Source: Gemmatimonadaceae bacterium (lineage in GTDB: Bacteria > Gemmatimonadota > Gemmatimonadetes > Gemmatimonadales > Gemmatimonadaceae). From it: DNA of 12,574 nt. The position numbers and the translations under genes were made by a program. Within the stretch, counting starts at the first letter, position 1. Every line of letters starts with the position of its first letter. Below the pieces are notes generated by a model, which was given only the letters and a program-made list of their open reading frames with translations, was not told the DNA's origin and made no database searches. Shown here in pieces: positions 1-7,733 of the stretch. The stretch covers positions 1 through 12,574 of the forward strand of contig JACDDZ010000028.1 of the NCBI GenBank assembly GCA_013816695.1. Direction: 5' to 3'.

Positions 1-114
1 GAAAGCGTCAGGCGGCTCGGTCTGTCGCCCCCTGAGCGTAGGCATTAGTGCACCACATTTTACGCAGCGTGCAGCGCCTCCTCTGTTCCAGTTCCCGCAA
101 TCCGGACAGAACAT
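1..114 (-). CDS. Zinc-ribbon protein, N-terminal part only (runs off the window)
   Basis: I translated this stretch directly: the ATG is at 114-112 and the frame stays open for 38 codons to the window edge, so the 3' end is missing. The N-terminus reads MFCPDCGNWNRGGAARCVKC and then G. This gives two CxxC knuckles (Cys3/Cys6 and Cys17/Cys20), the pattern of a small zinc ribbon. The start lies 6 bases after the TAA of the gvpF/L-family gene and in the same reading frame, so the two are probably co-transcribed; the ribosome binding site is weak. Such ribbons often sit at the N-terminus of larger regulatory or membrane proteins, so the function cannot be told from this fragment. Confidence 0.6.
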   Translation of the reverse strand, partial: MFCPDCGNWNRGGAARCVKCGALMPTLRGRQTEPPDAF

Positions 115-120
115 CCGGGA

Positions 121-750
121 TTATCCGGCGAACTGCATCTGGACGAAATCATACGGAGGCCACGGGCCCGTCAGTCGAAATTCGAATTCGTGGTGTCGCT
201 TGGCTTCTGCCGCTACCGCGTTGGCGAACTCCTCCCACTTGTCCGATTCCACGAGAAATGATGCTTTCGTGATGACTCCCTCCTCACCTTCCTCTGCAGG
301 ATGTGTCATCGTCGCAGCCGAAGTCTTCCGAAAAACCCTGAGCGCTTCCGACGCGAGCGTCTGTAACTGCTTCACCGCTTCGTCATTCTTCGGCGACTCG
401 GCTACCGCGAGGACAAGTCGCGCGGAACTGTGACCTTCAACGTGGCCAAGTGCCTCGACGAGACTGAAATAGTGCAGCTCGAGCCAGCCATGCAGATTCT
501 CGCGCGACTTGAACACAGTGCCCGGCGGCGCAGGAAGAATTGCAGTGTTCGCGTAAACCTCCTCTACTATCGCGGTGTATTTCTTCACCTCTTCCGCAGT
601 CATTGCGACTTTGGAATAGGCAGCCTCTTCCACAATCGCCGAGATATGACGGAAATGGACAACCGAAGTGCCCGCGGCCAGCGAGGACGAATTCGAATCC
701 GAGGATGCCACGCCGTAGAGGCGCAGCGCTTTTACAGAACCTTGAGCCAT
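121..750 (-). CDS. Gas vesicle accessory protein, GvpF/GvpL family (detached paralogue)
   Basis: This is a 209-residue protein. It begins MAQGSVKALRLYGVA, the usual opening strand of GvpF/GvpL. It carries ILPAPPGTVF at about residues 71-80, at the place of the family's LPxxFGT segment, and ends with the diagnostic LTGPWPPYDFV (193-203). GvpF/L proteins are accessory proteins thought to bind GvpA and help shell assembly or nucleation. The frame is open further upstream, but I chose the ATG at 750: it has a GGAG 7 bases ahead and the family's N-terminus starts there. It overlaps the end of corA by 19 bases, which suggests translational coupling. It is shorter than many relatives, and its middle segment is degenerate (PAPPG instead of a typical PMRFG). 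It lies over 10 kb from the main gvp genes at the other end of the window. Confidence 0.85.
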   Translation of the reverse strand: MAQGSVKALRLYGVASSDSNSSSLAAGTSVVHFRHISAIVEEAAYSKVAMTAEEVKKYTAIVEEVYANTAILPAPPGTVFKSRENLHGWLELHYFSLVEALGHVEGHSSARLVLAVAESPKNDEAVKQLQTLASEALRVFRKTSAATMTHPAEEGEEGVITKASFLVESDKWEEFANAVAAEAKRHHEFEFRLTGPWPPYDFVQMQFAG

Positions 751-1706
751 TTCAGCACTCCAACAAGGAAGCCGCCAATTAGTAACTGCACCACCAGCAT
801 TATCCAGAACCCATGCGGGTGCGATGAAAGCGGGATATGCTGGAAATTCATCCCCCACATCCCGCTCACCACGACGAATGGTACTGTAAGGGTCGCAACC
901 GCGCTCAGGGTTTTAGATGAAGTTCCCAGGCGATTGGATATCTGCGACAGGTAACTGTCCAGGGTGCTGCTCAGGAGCTCGCGGAATGTCTCGAGAGCGT
1001 CATTGATCCTCAGCACATGGTCGTAAATGTCGCGAAAATAGACCTGTGTTTCCGGAGAAAGGAGTGGACTGGGCCGATTGGTAAGAACTGCGAACACGTC
1101 CCTTTGCGGAGCCAGATGCCGGCGAAGAGACAAGACCAGCCTTTTAACACTGAAAATTTCCCGGAGCGCAGCCTGGTCAAACTGTGCAAATATCTTTTCC
1201 TCGAGACCGTCCATGAATTCATCCAGGCGGTCGATGATCGGAAAATACGCGTTCACTGAAGAGTCCACGATCGCGTGCATCAACCGCGCAGGACTGTAGC
1301 TCACCAGTTCCGGTTTCCTGTCCAGGACCTCACGAATCTCCTCGACAGCGGGAGACTCCTCACCGTGAACGGTGACGAGGTAGTTCCCGCCCAGGAAAAA
1401 AGTGAGGTTGGCCGTTTCGATGTCGTAGGGATCTTCCGTCTCATCGCAAAACTCGATTCCGCGTACGATCAGGATCAGGAAATCCTTGTACTCCTCGAGC
1501 TTGACGCGGGATTCGGGATTCAGGCTGTCTTCGATTGCCAGCGGGTGAAACCGAAACACCTTCTTGAGCAGATCAACATCTGCAGGATCATCGCGCCTGA
1601 GGTCTACCCATAGTGTTCCCACGCCGGACGCTAGAACTCCGCTCAATTCCTCGGCGCTCAGTCCTTTCCGGACAGTCCCGTTGGCATCATGATAGCAGCT
1701 CCACAT
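732..1706 (-). CDS. corA: CorA-type magnesium/divalent cation transporter
   Basis: The 324-residue product matches the CorA/MIT family. It has a long soluble N-terminal alpha/beta domain (about 1-240, with the conserved HPLAIEDSLNPESRVKLEEY region near 54-73), a long helix leading to the membrane, and two C-terminal transmembrane helices (about 265-284 and 299-319). The signature GMN sits at residues 285-287 (SGMWGMNFQHIP), the selectivity loop of CorA channels. CorA forms a pentamer in the inner membrane and passes Mg2+ (some relatives Co2+, Ni2+ or Zn2+). Typical family length is about 310-370. The ATG start has no good Shine-Dalgarno. The gene follows the deacetylase gene after 50 bases, and its last codons contain the start of the gvpF/L-family gene. 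Confidence 0.92.
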   Translation of the reverse strand: MWSCYHDANGTVRKGLSAEELSGVLASGVGTLWVDLRRDDPADVDLLKKVFRFHPLAIEDSLNPESRVKLEEYKDFLILIVRGIEFCDETEDPYDIETANLTFFLGGNYLVTVHGEESPAVEEIREVLDRKPELVSYSPARLMHAIVDSSVNAYFPIIDRLDEFMDGLEEKIFAQFDQAALREIFSVKRLVLSLRRHLAPQRDVFAVLTNRPSPLLSPETQVYFRDIYDHVLRINDALETFRELLSSTLDSYLSQISNRLGTSSKTLSAVATLTVPFVVVSGMWGMNFQHIPLSSHPHGFWIMLVVQLLIGGFLVGVLKWLKVL

Positions 1707-1756
1707 ATTTTATAAGCTACTGCGCGTGGCCCTTCTGAGGCAGAGAAGATTGTGCA

Positions 1757-2680
1757 TTAAAGCCGGCGCAAATGCGCGATCGCGGCGGCCGCCACCGGGT
1801 CTGGCGCGTATCCTCCTTCGAGCACGCTCACCAGCCTGCCCCCGCACCAGGTATCGGCGCGACTCACAAGTTCATCGGTGAGATGCTCGAAATCCGGAAT
1901 CTCCAGCGTGAATCCACCCAAGGGATCTCCGGCGAGCGAATCAAAACCGGCGGAGATAAGCACTATGTCGGGTTGAAATTCAGTTGTGGCAGCGTCCACT
2001 CCCTTCATCAGCGCGCCGACATAGTCGCTGCGGCCCAGACCTGCGCGCATCGGAACATTCCAGATCGTGTGCCGAGGACCACGGTCCTCGGCCGCACCAG
2101 TTCCCGGGTACCAGGGCCACTGGTGCATCGATACAAAATGAATGCCCGGGTCGGCTTCGACGAGTGCCTGCGTTCCGTTCCCATGATGCACATCCCAGTC
2201 GACAATCAGAACACGATCGGCGCCGCGCACAGTGCGCGCATGGTGAGCGGCAACTGCCACATTCCCAACAAGGCAAAAGCCCATCGATCGATCGTAAACC
2301 GCATGGTGGCCGGGCGGCCGCACGGCGACAAAGCTTCGAAGATGCACACCGTCGAAAGCCAGGTCGACAGCATTGATTGCAGAGCCCGCGCCTGCTATGG
2401 CGGCATCCCATGAACCTTCGCTGACGACGGTATCGGTGTCGAGCCGCCCGCCGCCCGCCTCGCATATTTCGCGAACGCCTTCCAGATACTTCATGTCATG
2501 CACACCGGCAAGCTGCTCGATGGTGGCATGGCGGCCTTCAATCTGTGCAACCGCCTGAAAGAGATCGGGATCGTTGCGCAGCGCGCGCGTAATTGCGCGC
2601 AGCCTTCCTACATGCTCCGGGTGACCCCAGCCCGTATCATGCCGTCCACAATCAGAATGAGAGATGAATGCAGCCTGCAT
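1757..2680 (-). CDS. Histone deacetylase-family (acetylpolyamine amidohydrolase/acetoin utilisation-like) hydrolase
   Basis: The 307-residue protein has the full zinc-hydrolase signature of the arginase/deacetylase fold. It shows GHPEHVGRL (19-27), RPPGHHA with the paired catalytic histidines His125/His126, DWDVHHGNGTQ (161-171) with metal ligands Asp163 and His165, SAGFDSLAGDPLGG (243-256) with the third ligand Asp252, and LEGGY with the transition-state Tyr291. All key residues are present, so it should be an active deacetylase. In bacteria these enzymes remove acetyl groups from polyamines, small molecules or acetyl-lysine; the substrate cannot be read from sequence. It resembles class II HDAC-like bacterial enzymes, with the usual length of about 300-340. 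It starts 11 bases after the stop of the ubiquitin-like gene, so it is probably in the same operon. Confidence 0.9.
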   Translation of the reverse strand: MQAAFISHSDCGRHDTGWGHPEHVGRLRAITRALRNDPDLFQAVAQIEGRHATIEQLAGVHDMKYLEGVREICEAGGGRLDTDTVVSEGSWDAAIAGAGSAINAVDLAFDGVHLRSFVAVRPPGHHAVYDRSMGFCLVGNVAVAAHHARTVRGADRVLIVDWDVHHGNGTQALVEADPGIHFVSMHQWPWYPGTGAAEDRGPRHTIWNVPMRAGLGRSDYVGALMKGVDAATTEFQPDIVLISAGFDSLAGDPLGGFTLEIPDFEHLTDELVSRADTWCGGRLVSVLEGGYAPDPVAAAAIAHLRRL

Positions 2681-2691
2681 TCCCGGCCGTG

Positions 2692-3021
2692 CTAGCGGGT
2701 TGGCCTGCGCCGGCGATCCAGAATCAGGAAGATCGAGCCATCGACTGCACCGGCATCGGTCACCGTCGAATTCTCATCCAGGACTTCAAACCCGCGCAGC
2801 TTAACTGCGTACTGGTCGGGGGGAAAGGAATCCGGAACGAGGCGTTCCAGGGCGGCGAGCTTTACTTCGCGCACCGTGGCCTCGGGTGAAGCATCGATGC
2901 GAATCGCATCCCACATGGAGGCGACCTGTGCACGCATCCGCAAAACCTGTCCGTCTCCATTGCCAACCTGAATCGGCCGGTCGCTCCCGCTGCGGAGGTT
3001 CGTGACAAAGGGTGCGGTCAT
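2692..3021 (-). CDS. Small protein with ubiquitin-like (beta-grasp) appearance, function unknown
   Basis: A 109-residue protein that I do not recognise by name. After about 30 polar residues, the rest follows a beta-grasp pattern: a strand (AIRIDAS), a helix opening TVREVKLAALERL, strands YAVKLRG and FEVLDEN, a TVTDAGAVDGS turn, and a final hydrophobic strand IFLIL, ending in an arginine-rich tail (RRRRPTR). This is the layout of ubiquitin and small YukD/EsaB-like proteins. There is no C-terminal di-glycine, so conjugation is not indicated. The start overlaps the stop of the preceding small gene by ATGA, implying translational coupling and perhaps a stable pair. The fold call is by eye and should be treated as a hypothesis. 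Confidence 0.65.
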   Translation of the reverse strand: MTAPFVTNLRSGSDRPIQVGNGDGQVLRMRAQVASMWDAIRIDASPEATVREVKLAALERLVPDSFPPDQYAVKLRGFEVLDENSTVTDAGAVDGSIFLILDRRRRPTR

Positions 3022-3335
3022 GGCGTCACCGCGCCAAGCGAGCTGTTGGAAGATGACGCGGGAAGCTGGGTAAAGAATCGCGCGATCTGCTGATCGAAGA
3101 GGTAGGTAGAACCCGTCACCCGTGTGCCATTTTCACCGGCCAGAACGCCGATTACGATCTCTTCCCCGCCCTGCCCACGCAGCGTCACATGGCTGGGACC
3201 TTCCTGCTCCACATACGCAGCATACACATTCGGCCGACGCGAAAAAAACCGCTTTGCTTCCTGCAGTACATCTGCGGGAGACATCGTGGTCGTCGTTTCC
3301 TGAACGGTACGGTCAGACTGCTTGATATGGGCCAT
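3018..3335 (-). CDS. Conserved-looking small protein of unknown function
   Basis: I do not recognise a named family. With the ATG at 3335 the product is 105 residues. A helix opening SPADVLQEAKRFFSRR leads into a beta-rich core (VYAAYVEQEG, HVTLRGQGGEEIVIGVL, TRVTGSTYLFD) and a final helix (QQIARFFTQLP), followed by a serine-rich tail. There is no signal peptide or membrane segment. The start is uncertain: a GTG at 3368 adds 11 residues that look non-coding, and an ATG at 3284 (MSPADV) would begin at the compact domain. Codon structure and the ATGA overlap with the next gene support it being real. It lies downstream of the M20 peptidase gene across a 70-base gap. Confidence 0.7.
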   Translation of the reverse strand: MAHIKQSDRTVQETTTTMSPADVLQEAKRFFSRRPNVYAAYVEQEGPSHVTLRGQGGEEIVIGVLAGENGTRVTGSTYLFDQQIARFFTQLPASSSNSSLGAVTP

Positions 3336-3405
3336 TTTCGTTGGGATTGCGTGGTAAGAACGTTTCACAAAATGTACCGGAGCCGAAGCCCTTAACCAAG
3401 CTGCC

Positions 3406-4749
3406 CTACCGCGCGACCCTGAGCGTTGCCTCGTATATCAGCCGCGCTCCAAAGTGCAGCGAGTCGACTGGCACCCTTTCATCGTGCCCGTGCATCCTTT
3501 CCTCGTCCTCCTGCGCCATCGGAAATGGCAGGATTCCGTAGGCCTTCACTCCGATCCGACGGAGCCTGGCGGAATCCGTGACCCCCGTGCTCAGGTAAGG
3601 CACAACGGTAATCTCGGGACGAATTGCCTTCACGCTTTCAGCGATGGCCGAGAACATTTCCGAGTCCGGATCGGAGGCAGGTGCCTCATCGCCTCGTTGA
3701 GTAACCTGAATGTCGATTTCGGGATCGTCGATGGTTGTGCGCAGTCGCGAAACTATGTGATCGACGGATTCGCCTGGCAGGGTTCGAACGTTGAAATCGG
3801 CGGCTGCCGACGCAGGGATGACATTGTGGCGAACTCCTCCGCTTAGCATGGTTGCGGAGATCCCATTTCTCAGTACGGCGTTAAACACCGGAGTCATGGA
3901 AAGAATTGTCGCTCCGTAGTCACGCGTTCCGGGGTCGCTTGCGACAAGCCCACGCATTGCTGCAGCCTGGTCGGAATCAGGCCAAACAGCTGCCAGTTCC
4001 CCGAAGAATCTGCGGGTAATCGTCGTCAGTTGGAGCGGCTCAACATGATCTGCCATTTTCGCAACCGCGCGTGCGAGACGAAAAATCGCATTCCCTGCAA
4101 GTGGAACTGCAGCATGTCCCGCTGGACCATTTGCCGTGACAGTTACTACATGGGACACCTTCTCCGCGCTCTGCACGGCCAGGTAGGTTGTTCCTCCGCC
4201 GACGATGCGGGTGCGTCCTCCCTCGTTCAGTGCAAATTCTGCGTCCACAAGCTCGGGATGGTGCTCGATGATCCAGCCCATTCCCCAGTCGCCGCCGGCT
4301 TCCTCGTCTGACGTCGCCACGAAAACAACATCGCGCTCCAGCAGCTTTCCGCTCTCACGAACATGGGAGGCGAGTTCGAGGATAGCCGTGAGGTTCGCCG
4401 CGAGCATTCCCTTGTCGTCGATCGCACCCCGTCCATACACGTAGCCATCGCGCAGTTCGCCGGAGAACGGATCGCAAGACCATTTTTCTCGTTCAACGCC
4501 AACCACATCCATGTGCGCGAGGAGAATGACTGGTCGTTTGCTTCCGGCGCCGCGAAGGCGGCCAAAGAGCGCGGCCCTGTTCGGCGATGGCTCGAGCAGC
4601 ACCGTCTCAATTCCCCGAGCGGTCAACTCAGCCTCCAGATATCGAGCCAGGGGCAGCTCGTTACCCGGCGGATTCGTTGTATTGAATCGAAGGAGATTCT
4701 GGAGCCTGACTACCGTTTCGTCGCCAGCCTTTTTCCAGTCAGGAGCCAA
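3406..4749 (-). CDS. M20-family di-zinc peptidase (ArgE/DapE/CPG2-type)
   Basis: The motifs are those of M20 metallopeptidases, which hydrolyse small peptides or N-acyl amino acids in the cytosol. Numbered from the TTG at 4749 (447 residues), they are: LAHMDVV with metal His79; GRGAIDDKG with bridging Asp111; TSDEEAGG with catalytic Glu149 and metal Glu150; LNEGG with Glu176; and a C-terminal HGHDE with His420. The lid/dimerisation domain lies in between (about 195-310). The frame is open back to an ATG at 4818, but that would put 80 bases over the preceding gene and add a non-conserved N-terminus. The family normally starts close to [10 protein letters not shown], so I prefer the TTG with an 11-base overlap, and the exact start is unsure. 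The substrate (acyl amino acid, dipeptide or carboxypeptidase-type) cannot be told apart here. Confidence 0.9.
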   Translation of the reverse strand: MAPDWKKAGDETVVRLQNLLRFNTTNPPGNELPLARYLEAELTARGIETVLLEPSPNRAALFGRLRGAGSKRPVILLAHMDVVGVEREKWSCDPFSGELRDGYVYGRGAIDDKGMLAANLTAILELASHVRESGKLLERDVVFVATSDEEAGGDWGMGWIIEHHPELVDAEFALNEGGRTRIVGGGTTYLAVQSAEKVSHVVTVTANGPAGHAAVPLAGNAIFRLARAVAKMADHVEPLQLTTITRRFFGELAAVWPDSDQAAAMRGLVASDPGTRDYGATILSMTPVFNAVLRNGISATMLSGGVRHNVIPASAAADFNVRTLPGESVDHIVSRLRTTIDDPEIDIQVTQRGDEAPASDPDSEMFSAIAESVKAIRPEITVVPYLSTGVTDSARLRRIGVKAYGILPFPMAQEDEERMHGHDERVPVDSLHFGARLIYEATLRVAR

Positions 4750-6256
4750 GAAGTTTCTCGATTTTTCGAATGAGCGGACTAAAAGAAAGTGAGCCACCCG
4801 CACGCTGGGCGATTTCATCAGCAGTTTCGCGCTGACCTTCAGCCAGCAGTTCGCGCACGAGCCACGGGCCCGCCCCAGGATTCCTGAACCAGTCGATATC
4901 GAAACGGTTCACGAGTGACTCGTCGATTACGGACTGCAATTGCCAGGCGCGAAGGTAGCGCGCTGAATAAAAACGCGGGTCCAGGTCGATAAATGCGTCC
5001 ACTGGCCGATACTTGAATGTCGTAGCGCTGCTGAGAGTCTCAACGTAGAGATCGGGCATCTGCCGCCAGTCGAGGTCACCCGAGTACACTTGCACTTCAT
5101 ACAGGAATTTGGCGCAGTATCGCCGGAGAAAGTGCAACTCCTCAAACCCTGCAGAGCGCAGGAACTCGTCAACGTGTGAACTGCCAAGGCCACTGTACCG
5201 CAACAGCCAGCCCCGGTCCTGCATCCGGTGGTCCATCAACATTGCATAAGCTTCAGTCACCGAGTTATCGCCAAGCCACCGGAACTCGAACGAGTAATCA
5301 CGCCGCGCATATGCGAAATGCAGCGCGTGCCCCAGCTCGTGAAGGAACGTTGTGTAGTCAGACTGACCACCATGCGGACGCAGGACGAGATAGACCTCGT
5401 CCGGCACTCTCACCGGCGAGCAAAATGCCCGTGATCGCTTTCCCGGCCGTTCCCCCACGTCGAAGATCACGCGTCCCCCGGCCGTCGCATCGATTCCCAT
5501 TTCGTTCATCTGCGCGCGAATTGTCGTTTCCATCGACGACCCTGGAAACGCTCCATCGAACTCGGAAGCGCGGAGCAGTGCGATGGCGTCAGCCCGGGTA
5601 GCATCGCCAACCGCGAGGCCAAGGGATTTTTTTAGCACGGGCGGCAGCACGTCGTGCCACATCGCATCTGTGTCACGCAGAAAGGCCGCACACTCGGAAG
5701 CGAGGCCGCCCAGTGAAATCCCGGTGAGCGCCTCGAACGTACTGTTGTAGTCGGGCGCAACCTGCAACTGCTCGATTATTTCCTTTTCGCGCTGGAGTCG
5801 CTCCAGGCGAAGTGGCGAGTGCTCCCTCTCCGCAATGTCAGCGCGCGCATCATCGATGGCGATCCGGCGATCCCGGTCTTTGCTGTTGCCAATCTCGATT
5901 GGCGCTGCCTGGTACGAAATCTCCTCATCGTGCCGGGTGCGAAGGACCGCAGATCCTTCCCATTCAATTTCTTTTTCGTCGAGTGCAGCGAGCTGCTGTG
6001 ATGCGGCGGATTCAACCTGCCATTCGAGAAGCGAGCGCGCTGAGCGAAGCTCCTCGCTTCCGGGTTTAGCAGAATGAAAAGCGTCGAGCGCCAGGGCCAG
6101 GGACTCTTCGTTCAGGACGTCGCGATATTTTGCATAGATAGTCTGAAGATCGGCGGACGCCTTGAGACCGGAGTAAGCGAGGTATCCCTCCCTGGAAATT
6201 TCTTCGCTGAATGCCTGGCCGCGCTCGCGCAGCCGGTCCAGGCCGTCGTCGCTCAC
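4739..6256 (-). CDS. M3-like zinc metallopeptidase (oligopeptidase)
   Basis: The 505-residue protein has the gluzincin site HELGH at residues 306-310 (in [13 protein letters not shown]), with a likely third ligand Glu335 in VTEAYAML. Most of the rest is predicted helical, including a charged helical segment around 125-165, as in M3 oligoendopeptidases and related carboxypeptidases. There is no signal peptide, so it should act in the cytosol on short peptides. It is somewhat shorter than classic PepF (about 560-600), and sequence outside the active site is diverged, so substrate range is unknown. The start is a GTG whose last bases form the glyS stop (GTGA overlap), and the end overlaps the M20 peptidase start. 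Translation with glyS and the second peptidase is therefore probably coupled. Confidence 0.85.
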   Translation of the reverse strand: MSDDGLDRLRERGQAFSEEISREGYLAYSGLKASADLQTIYAKYRDVLNEESLALALDAFHSAKPGSEELRSARSLLEWQVESAASQQLAALDEKEIEWEGSAVLRTRHDEEISYQAAPIEIGNSKDRDRRIAIDDARADIAEREHSPLRLERLQREKEIIEQLQVAPDYNSTFEALTGISLGGLASECAAFLRDTDAMWHDVLPPVLKKSLGLAVGDATRADAIALLRASEFDGAFPGSSMETTIRAQMNEMGIDATAGGRVIFDVGERPGKRSRAFCSPVRVPDEVYLVLRPHGGQSDYTTFLHELGHALHFAYARRDYSFEFRWLGDNSVTEAYAMLMDHRMQDRGWLLRYSGLGSSHVDEFLRSAGFEELHFLRRYCAKFLYEVQVYSGDLDWRQMPDLYVETLSSATTFKYRPVDAFIDLDPRFYSARYLRAWQLQSVIDESLVNRFDIDWFRNPGAGPWLVRELLAEGQRETADEIAQRAGGSLSFSPLIRKIEKLLGS

Positions 6257-7602
6257 GTGATGAGCTTGCCGCTTATGAATTCACCGACGCGAGTGGCGTC
6301 AACGCGATCCTGGACAAGCGTGTCGCGAAATCTCACCGTTACTGTGCCGTTCGTGAGCGACTCGCCGTCCACAGTGACGCAGAACGGAGTGCCGATTTCA
6401 TCCTGCCTGCGATACCTCCGTCCGATTGCTCCGCTGTCGTCATAAAAAACAGGGAATGAATTGCGCAGTTCATCGGTGATTTTCCTGGCCATCTCCGGCA
6501 TCCCGTCCTTCTTAACAAGCGGAAATATTCCAGCCTTGATCGGAGCAATTGAGGGATCCAGGCCGAGTACCGTCCGGCCTTCGTCCTCGCCCTGCACCGT
6601 TTCCTCCCGGTAAGCGTTCACAAGCACAGCCAGCGTGGTGCGATCTGCGCCGACCGATGTCTCGATTACGTAGGGCAGGAATCGGGTGTTGGTAGGGTGG
6701 TCGAAATACTCCAGCTTCTTCTTGGAGAACTCCTGATGCTGCGTGAGGTCGAAGTCACCGCGATTGTGCACGCCTTCTATTTCCTGAAATCCAAGCGTGC
6801 CCCCGAAATCGAACTGTACATCGACCGCACCGCGTGCGTAGTGCGCCAGCTCTTCCTTCGTGTGCTGGTGAAATTCGAGCCGGTCTTCGGCAAGGCCAAG
6901 CCCACGATGCCAGTCCATGCGCTGCGCCTTCCAGTACTCAAACCACTTGTCTGCCGACGACGGTTCCACGAAGAACTGCATTTCCATCTGCTCGAACTCG
7001 CGCGTGCGGAATATGAAGTTGCCCGGAGTGATTTCATTCCGGAACGCCTTTCCAATCTGCGCAATTCCAAAGGGAACCTTTTGTCTGGTCGCCTGCTGCA
7101 CGTTCAGGAAATTGACGTAGATGCCCTGAGCAGTTTCCGGACGCAGATAAACGACTGACGCGCTTTCTTCGAGCGGTCCCATGAATGTCTTGAACATCAG
7201 GTTGAACTGGCGCGCTTCGCTGAGCGTTCCCTTCATTCCGCAGGATGGACACTGCGCGTCGGGAGTCCCCGGAGTTCCCTTGATCTTCGGATCGTCGGCG
7301 CGGAAGCGCTTCTTGCAGTTGCGGCAATCCACAAGTGGATCAACGAATCCACCTACATGTCCGCTCGCTTCCCAGACCCTGGGGTGCATCAGGATGGCCG
7401 CATCCAGTCCTTCGATGTCATCGCGGGAGCGAACCATCGCATTCCACCAGCGATCCTTGAGATTGCGCTTGAGCTCCACGCCAAGCGGACCGTAATCCCA
7501 CACGGATCCGGTTCCACCGTAAATCTCGGAAGACTGAAAAATGAAACCGCGCCGCTTGCAGAGCGACACGAGTTTCTCCATCACATCAGGATAGTTTGGC
7601 AT
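6253..7602 (-). CDS. glyS: Glycine--tRNA ligase (homodimeric type)
   Basis: This 449-residue class II aminoacyl-tRNA synthetase charges tRNA-Gly with glycine. The N-terminus [20 protein letters not shown] is typical of the single-chain alpha2 enzyme found in Thermus, actinobacteria and eukaryotes, rather than the alpha/beta tetramer of E. coli. Motif 2 is FRNE (187-190) followed by [10 protein letters not shown]. Motif 3 is [14 protein letters not shown] (around 314-327). The C-terminal part (about 350-445) is the HGTP anticodon-binding domain. An insertion at 93-121 carries two CxxC pairs (Cys93/96 and 118/121) that could bind zinc. It is the first gene after the 131-base repeat-containing gap, so it probably leads its own transcription unit. 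The ATG has no clear Shine-Dalgarno. Confidence 0.96.
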   Translation of the reverse strand: MPNYPDVMEKLVSLCKRRGFIFQSSEIYGGTGSVWDYGPLGVELKRNLKDRWWNAMVRSRDDIEGLDAAILMHPRVWEASGHVGGFVDPLVDCRNCKKRFRADDPKIKGTPGTPDAQCPSCGMKGTLSEARQFNLMFKTFMGPLEESASVVYLRPETAQGIYVNFLNVQQATRQKVPFGIAQIGKAFRNEITPGNFIFRTREFEQMEMQFFVEPSSADKWFEYWKAQRMDWHRGLGLAEDRLEFHQHTKEELAHYARGAVDVQFDFGGTLGFQEIEGVHNRGDFDLTQHQEFSKKKLEYFDHPTNTRFLPYVIETSVGADRTTLAVLVNAYREETVQGEDEGRTVLGLDPSIAPIKAGIFPLVKKDGMPEMARKITDELRNSFPVFYDDSGAIGRRYRRQDEIGTPFCVTVDGESLTNGTVTVRFRDTLVQDRVDATRVGEFISGKLIT

Positions 7603-7733
7603 TGAGGGCGAAATATAGACTGCTCAGGAGCAACGTACAGCTGAGAGCTATTGGCTGACGCTACTAGCTGCTAGCCAGCTAATAGCTAATAGCGTCAGCT
7701 AACAGCTAAAAGCTGTATGTTGCGGTTCAGTGT
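7603..7733. other. Intergenic region between purA and glyS
   Basis: This is the largest gap in the window (131 bases) and the natural place for the end of the purA transcript and the promoter of the glyS unit. Most of it (7630-7723) is a heptamer-based inverted repeat described separately. Next to glyS there is a short dyad TGCTC-AG-GAGCA (7621-7632) and an AT-rich TATATT (minus strand, about 7612-7617) that could be a -10 element, but no matching -35 box is visible. There is no T-run after the hairpin to make a classical terminator. Confidence 0.6.
7630..7723. repeat. 94-bp imperfect inverted repeat made of AGCTAAN heptamers
   Basis: The left arm (7630-7663) and right arm (7690-7723) are 34 bases each and pair with about six mismatches. 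They include a perfect 10-base core GCTGACGCTA/TAGCGTCAGC, around a 26-base centre. The right half is a run of short units in phase: AGCTAAT, AGCTAAT, AGCGTC, AGCTAAC, AGCTAAA, AGCTGT (7677-7716). Smaller hairpins are nested inside: ACAGCT-AAA-AGCTGT at 7702-7716 and TAGCTG-CTAGC-CAGCTA at 7665-7681. It begins 11 bases beyond the purA stop. As RNA it could form a long hairpin at the end of the purA message. It also resembles REP/MITE-like or short tandem repeat elements that occur in many copies in some genomes, which a single window cannot show. Confidence 0.8.

Noticed and set aside
751..858. Upstream extension of the gvpF/L-family gene to 858
   Set aside because: This region codes for the last transmembrane helix of CorA in another frame. 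The ATG at 750 has a GGAG site and fits the family N-terminus.
1707..1714. TATAAAAT just upstream of the corA ATG as a -10 box
   Set aside because: A start site 7 bases downstream would fall inside the coding region, and no -35 hexamer is seen at 17 bases.
3368..3405. Short GGGC-TTCG-GCTC hairpin after the M20 stop as a terminator
   Set aside because: The stem is only 4 base pairs including a G-U pair, and no T-run follows.
4750..4818. Upstream ATG start (4818) for the M20 peptidase
   Set aside because: It overlaps the preceding peptidase gene by 80 bases and adds residues outside the family's conserved start. It is not fully excluded, because the TTG at 4749 also lacks a strong ribosome site.
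7612..7617. TATATT upstream of glyS as a promoter
   Set aside because: A promoter is expected in this gap, but the bases at the -35 distance (CTGTAC) do not resemble a consensus, so I do not call it.
7630..7723. Heptamer block as a CRISPR array or classical terminator
   Set aside because: There are no regular repeat-spacer units, the units are only 6-7 bases long, and no T-run follows the hairpin in the direction of purA transcription.
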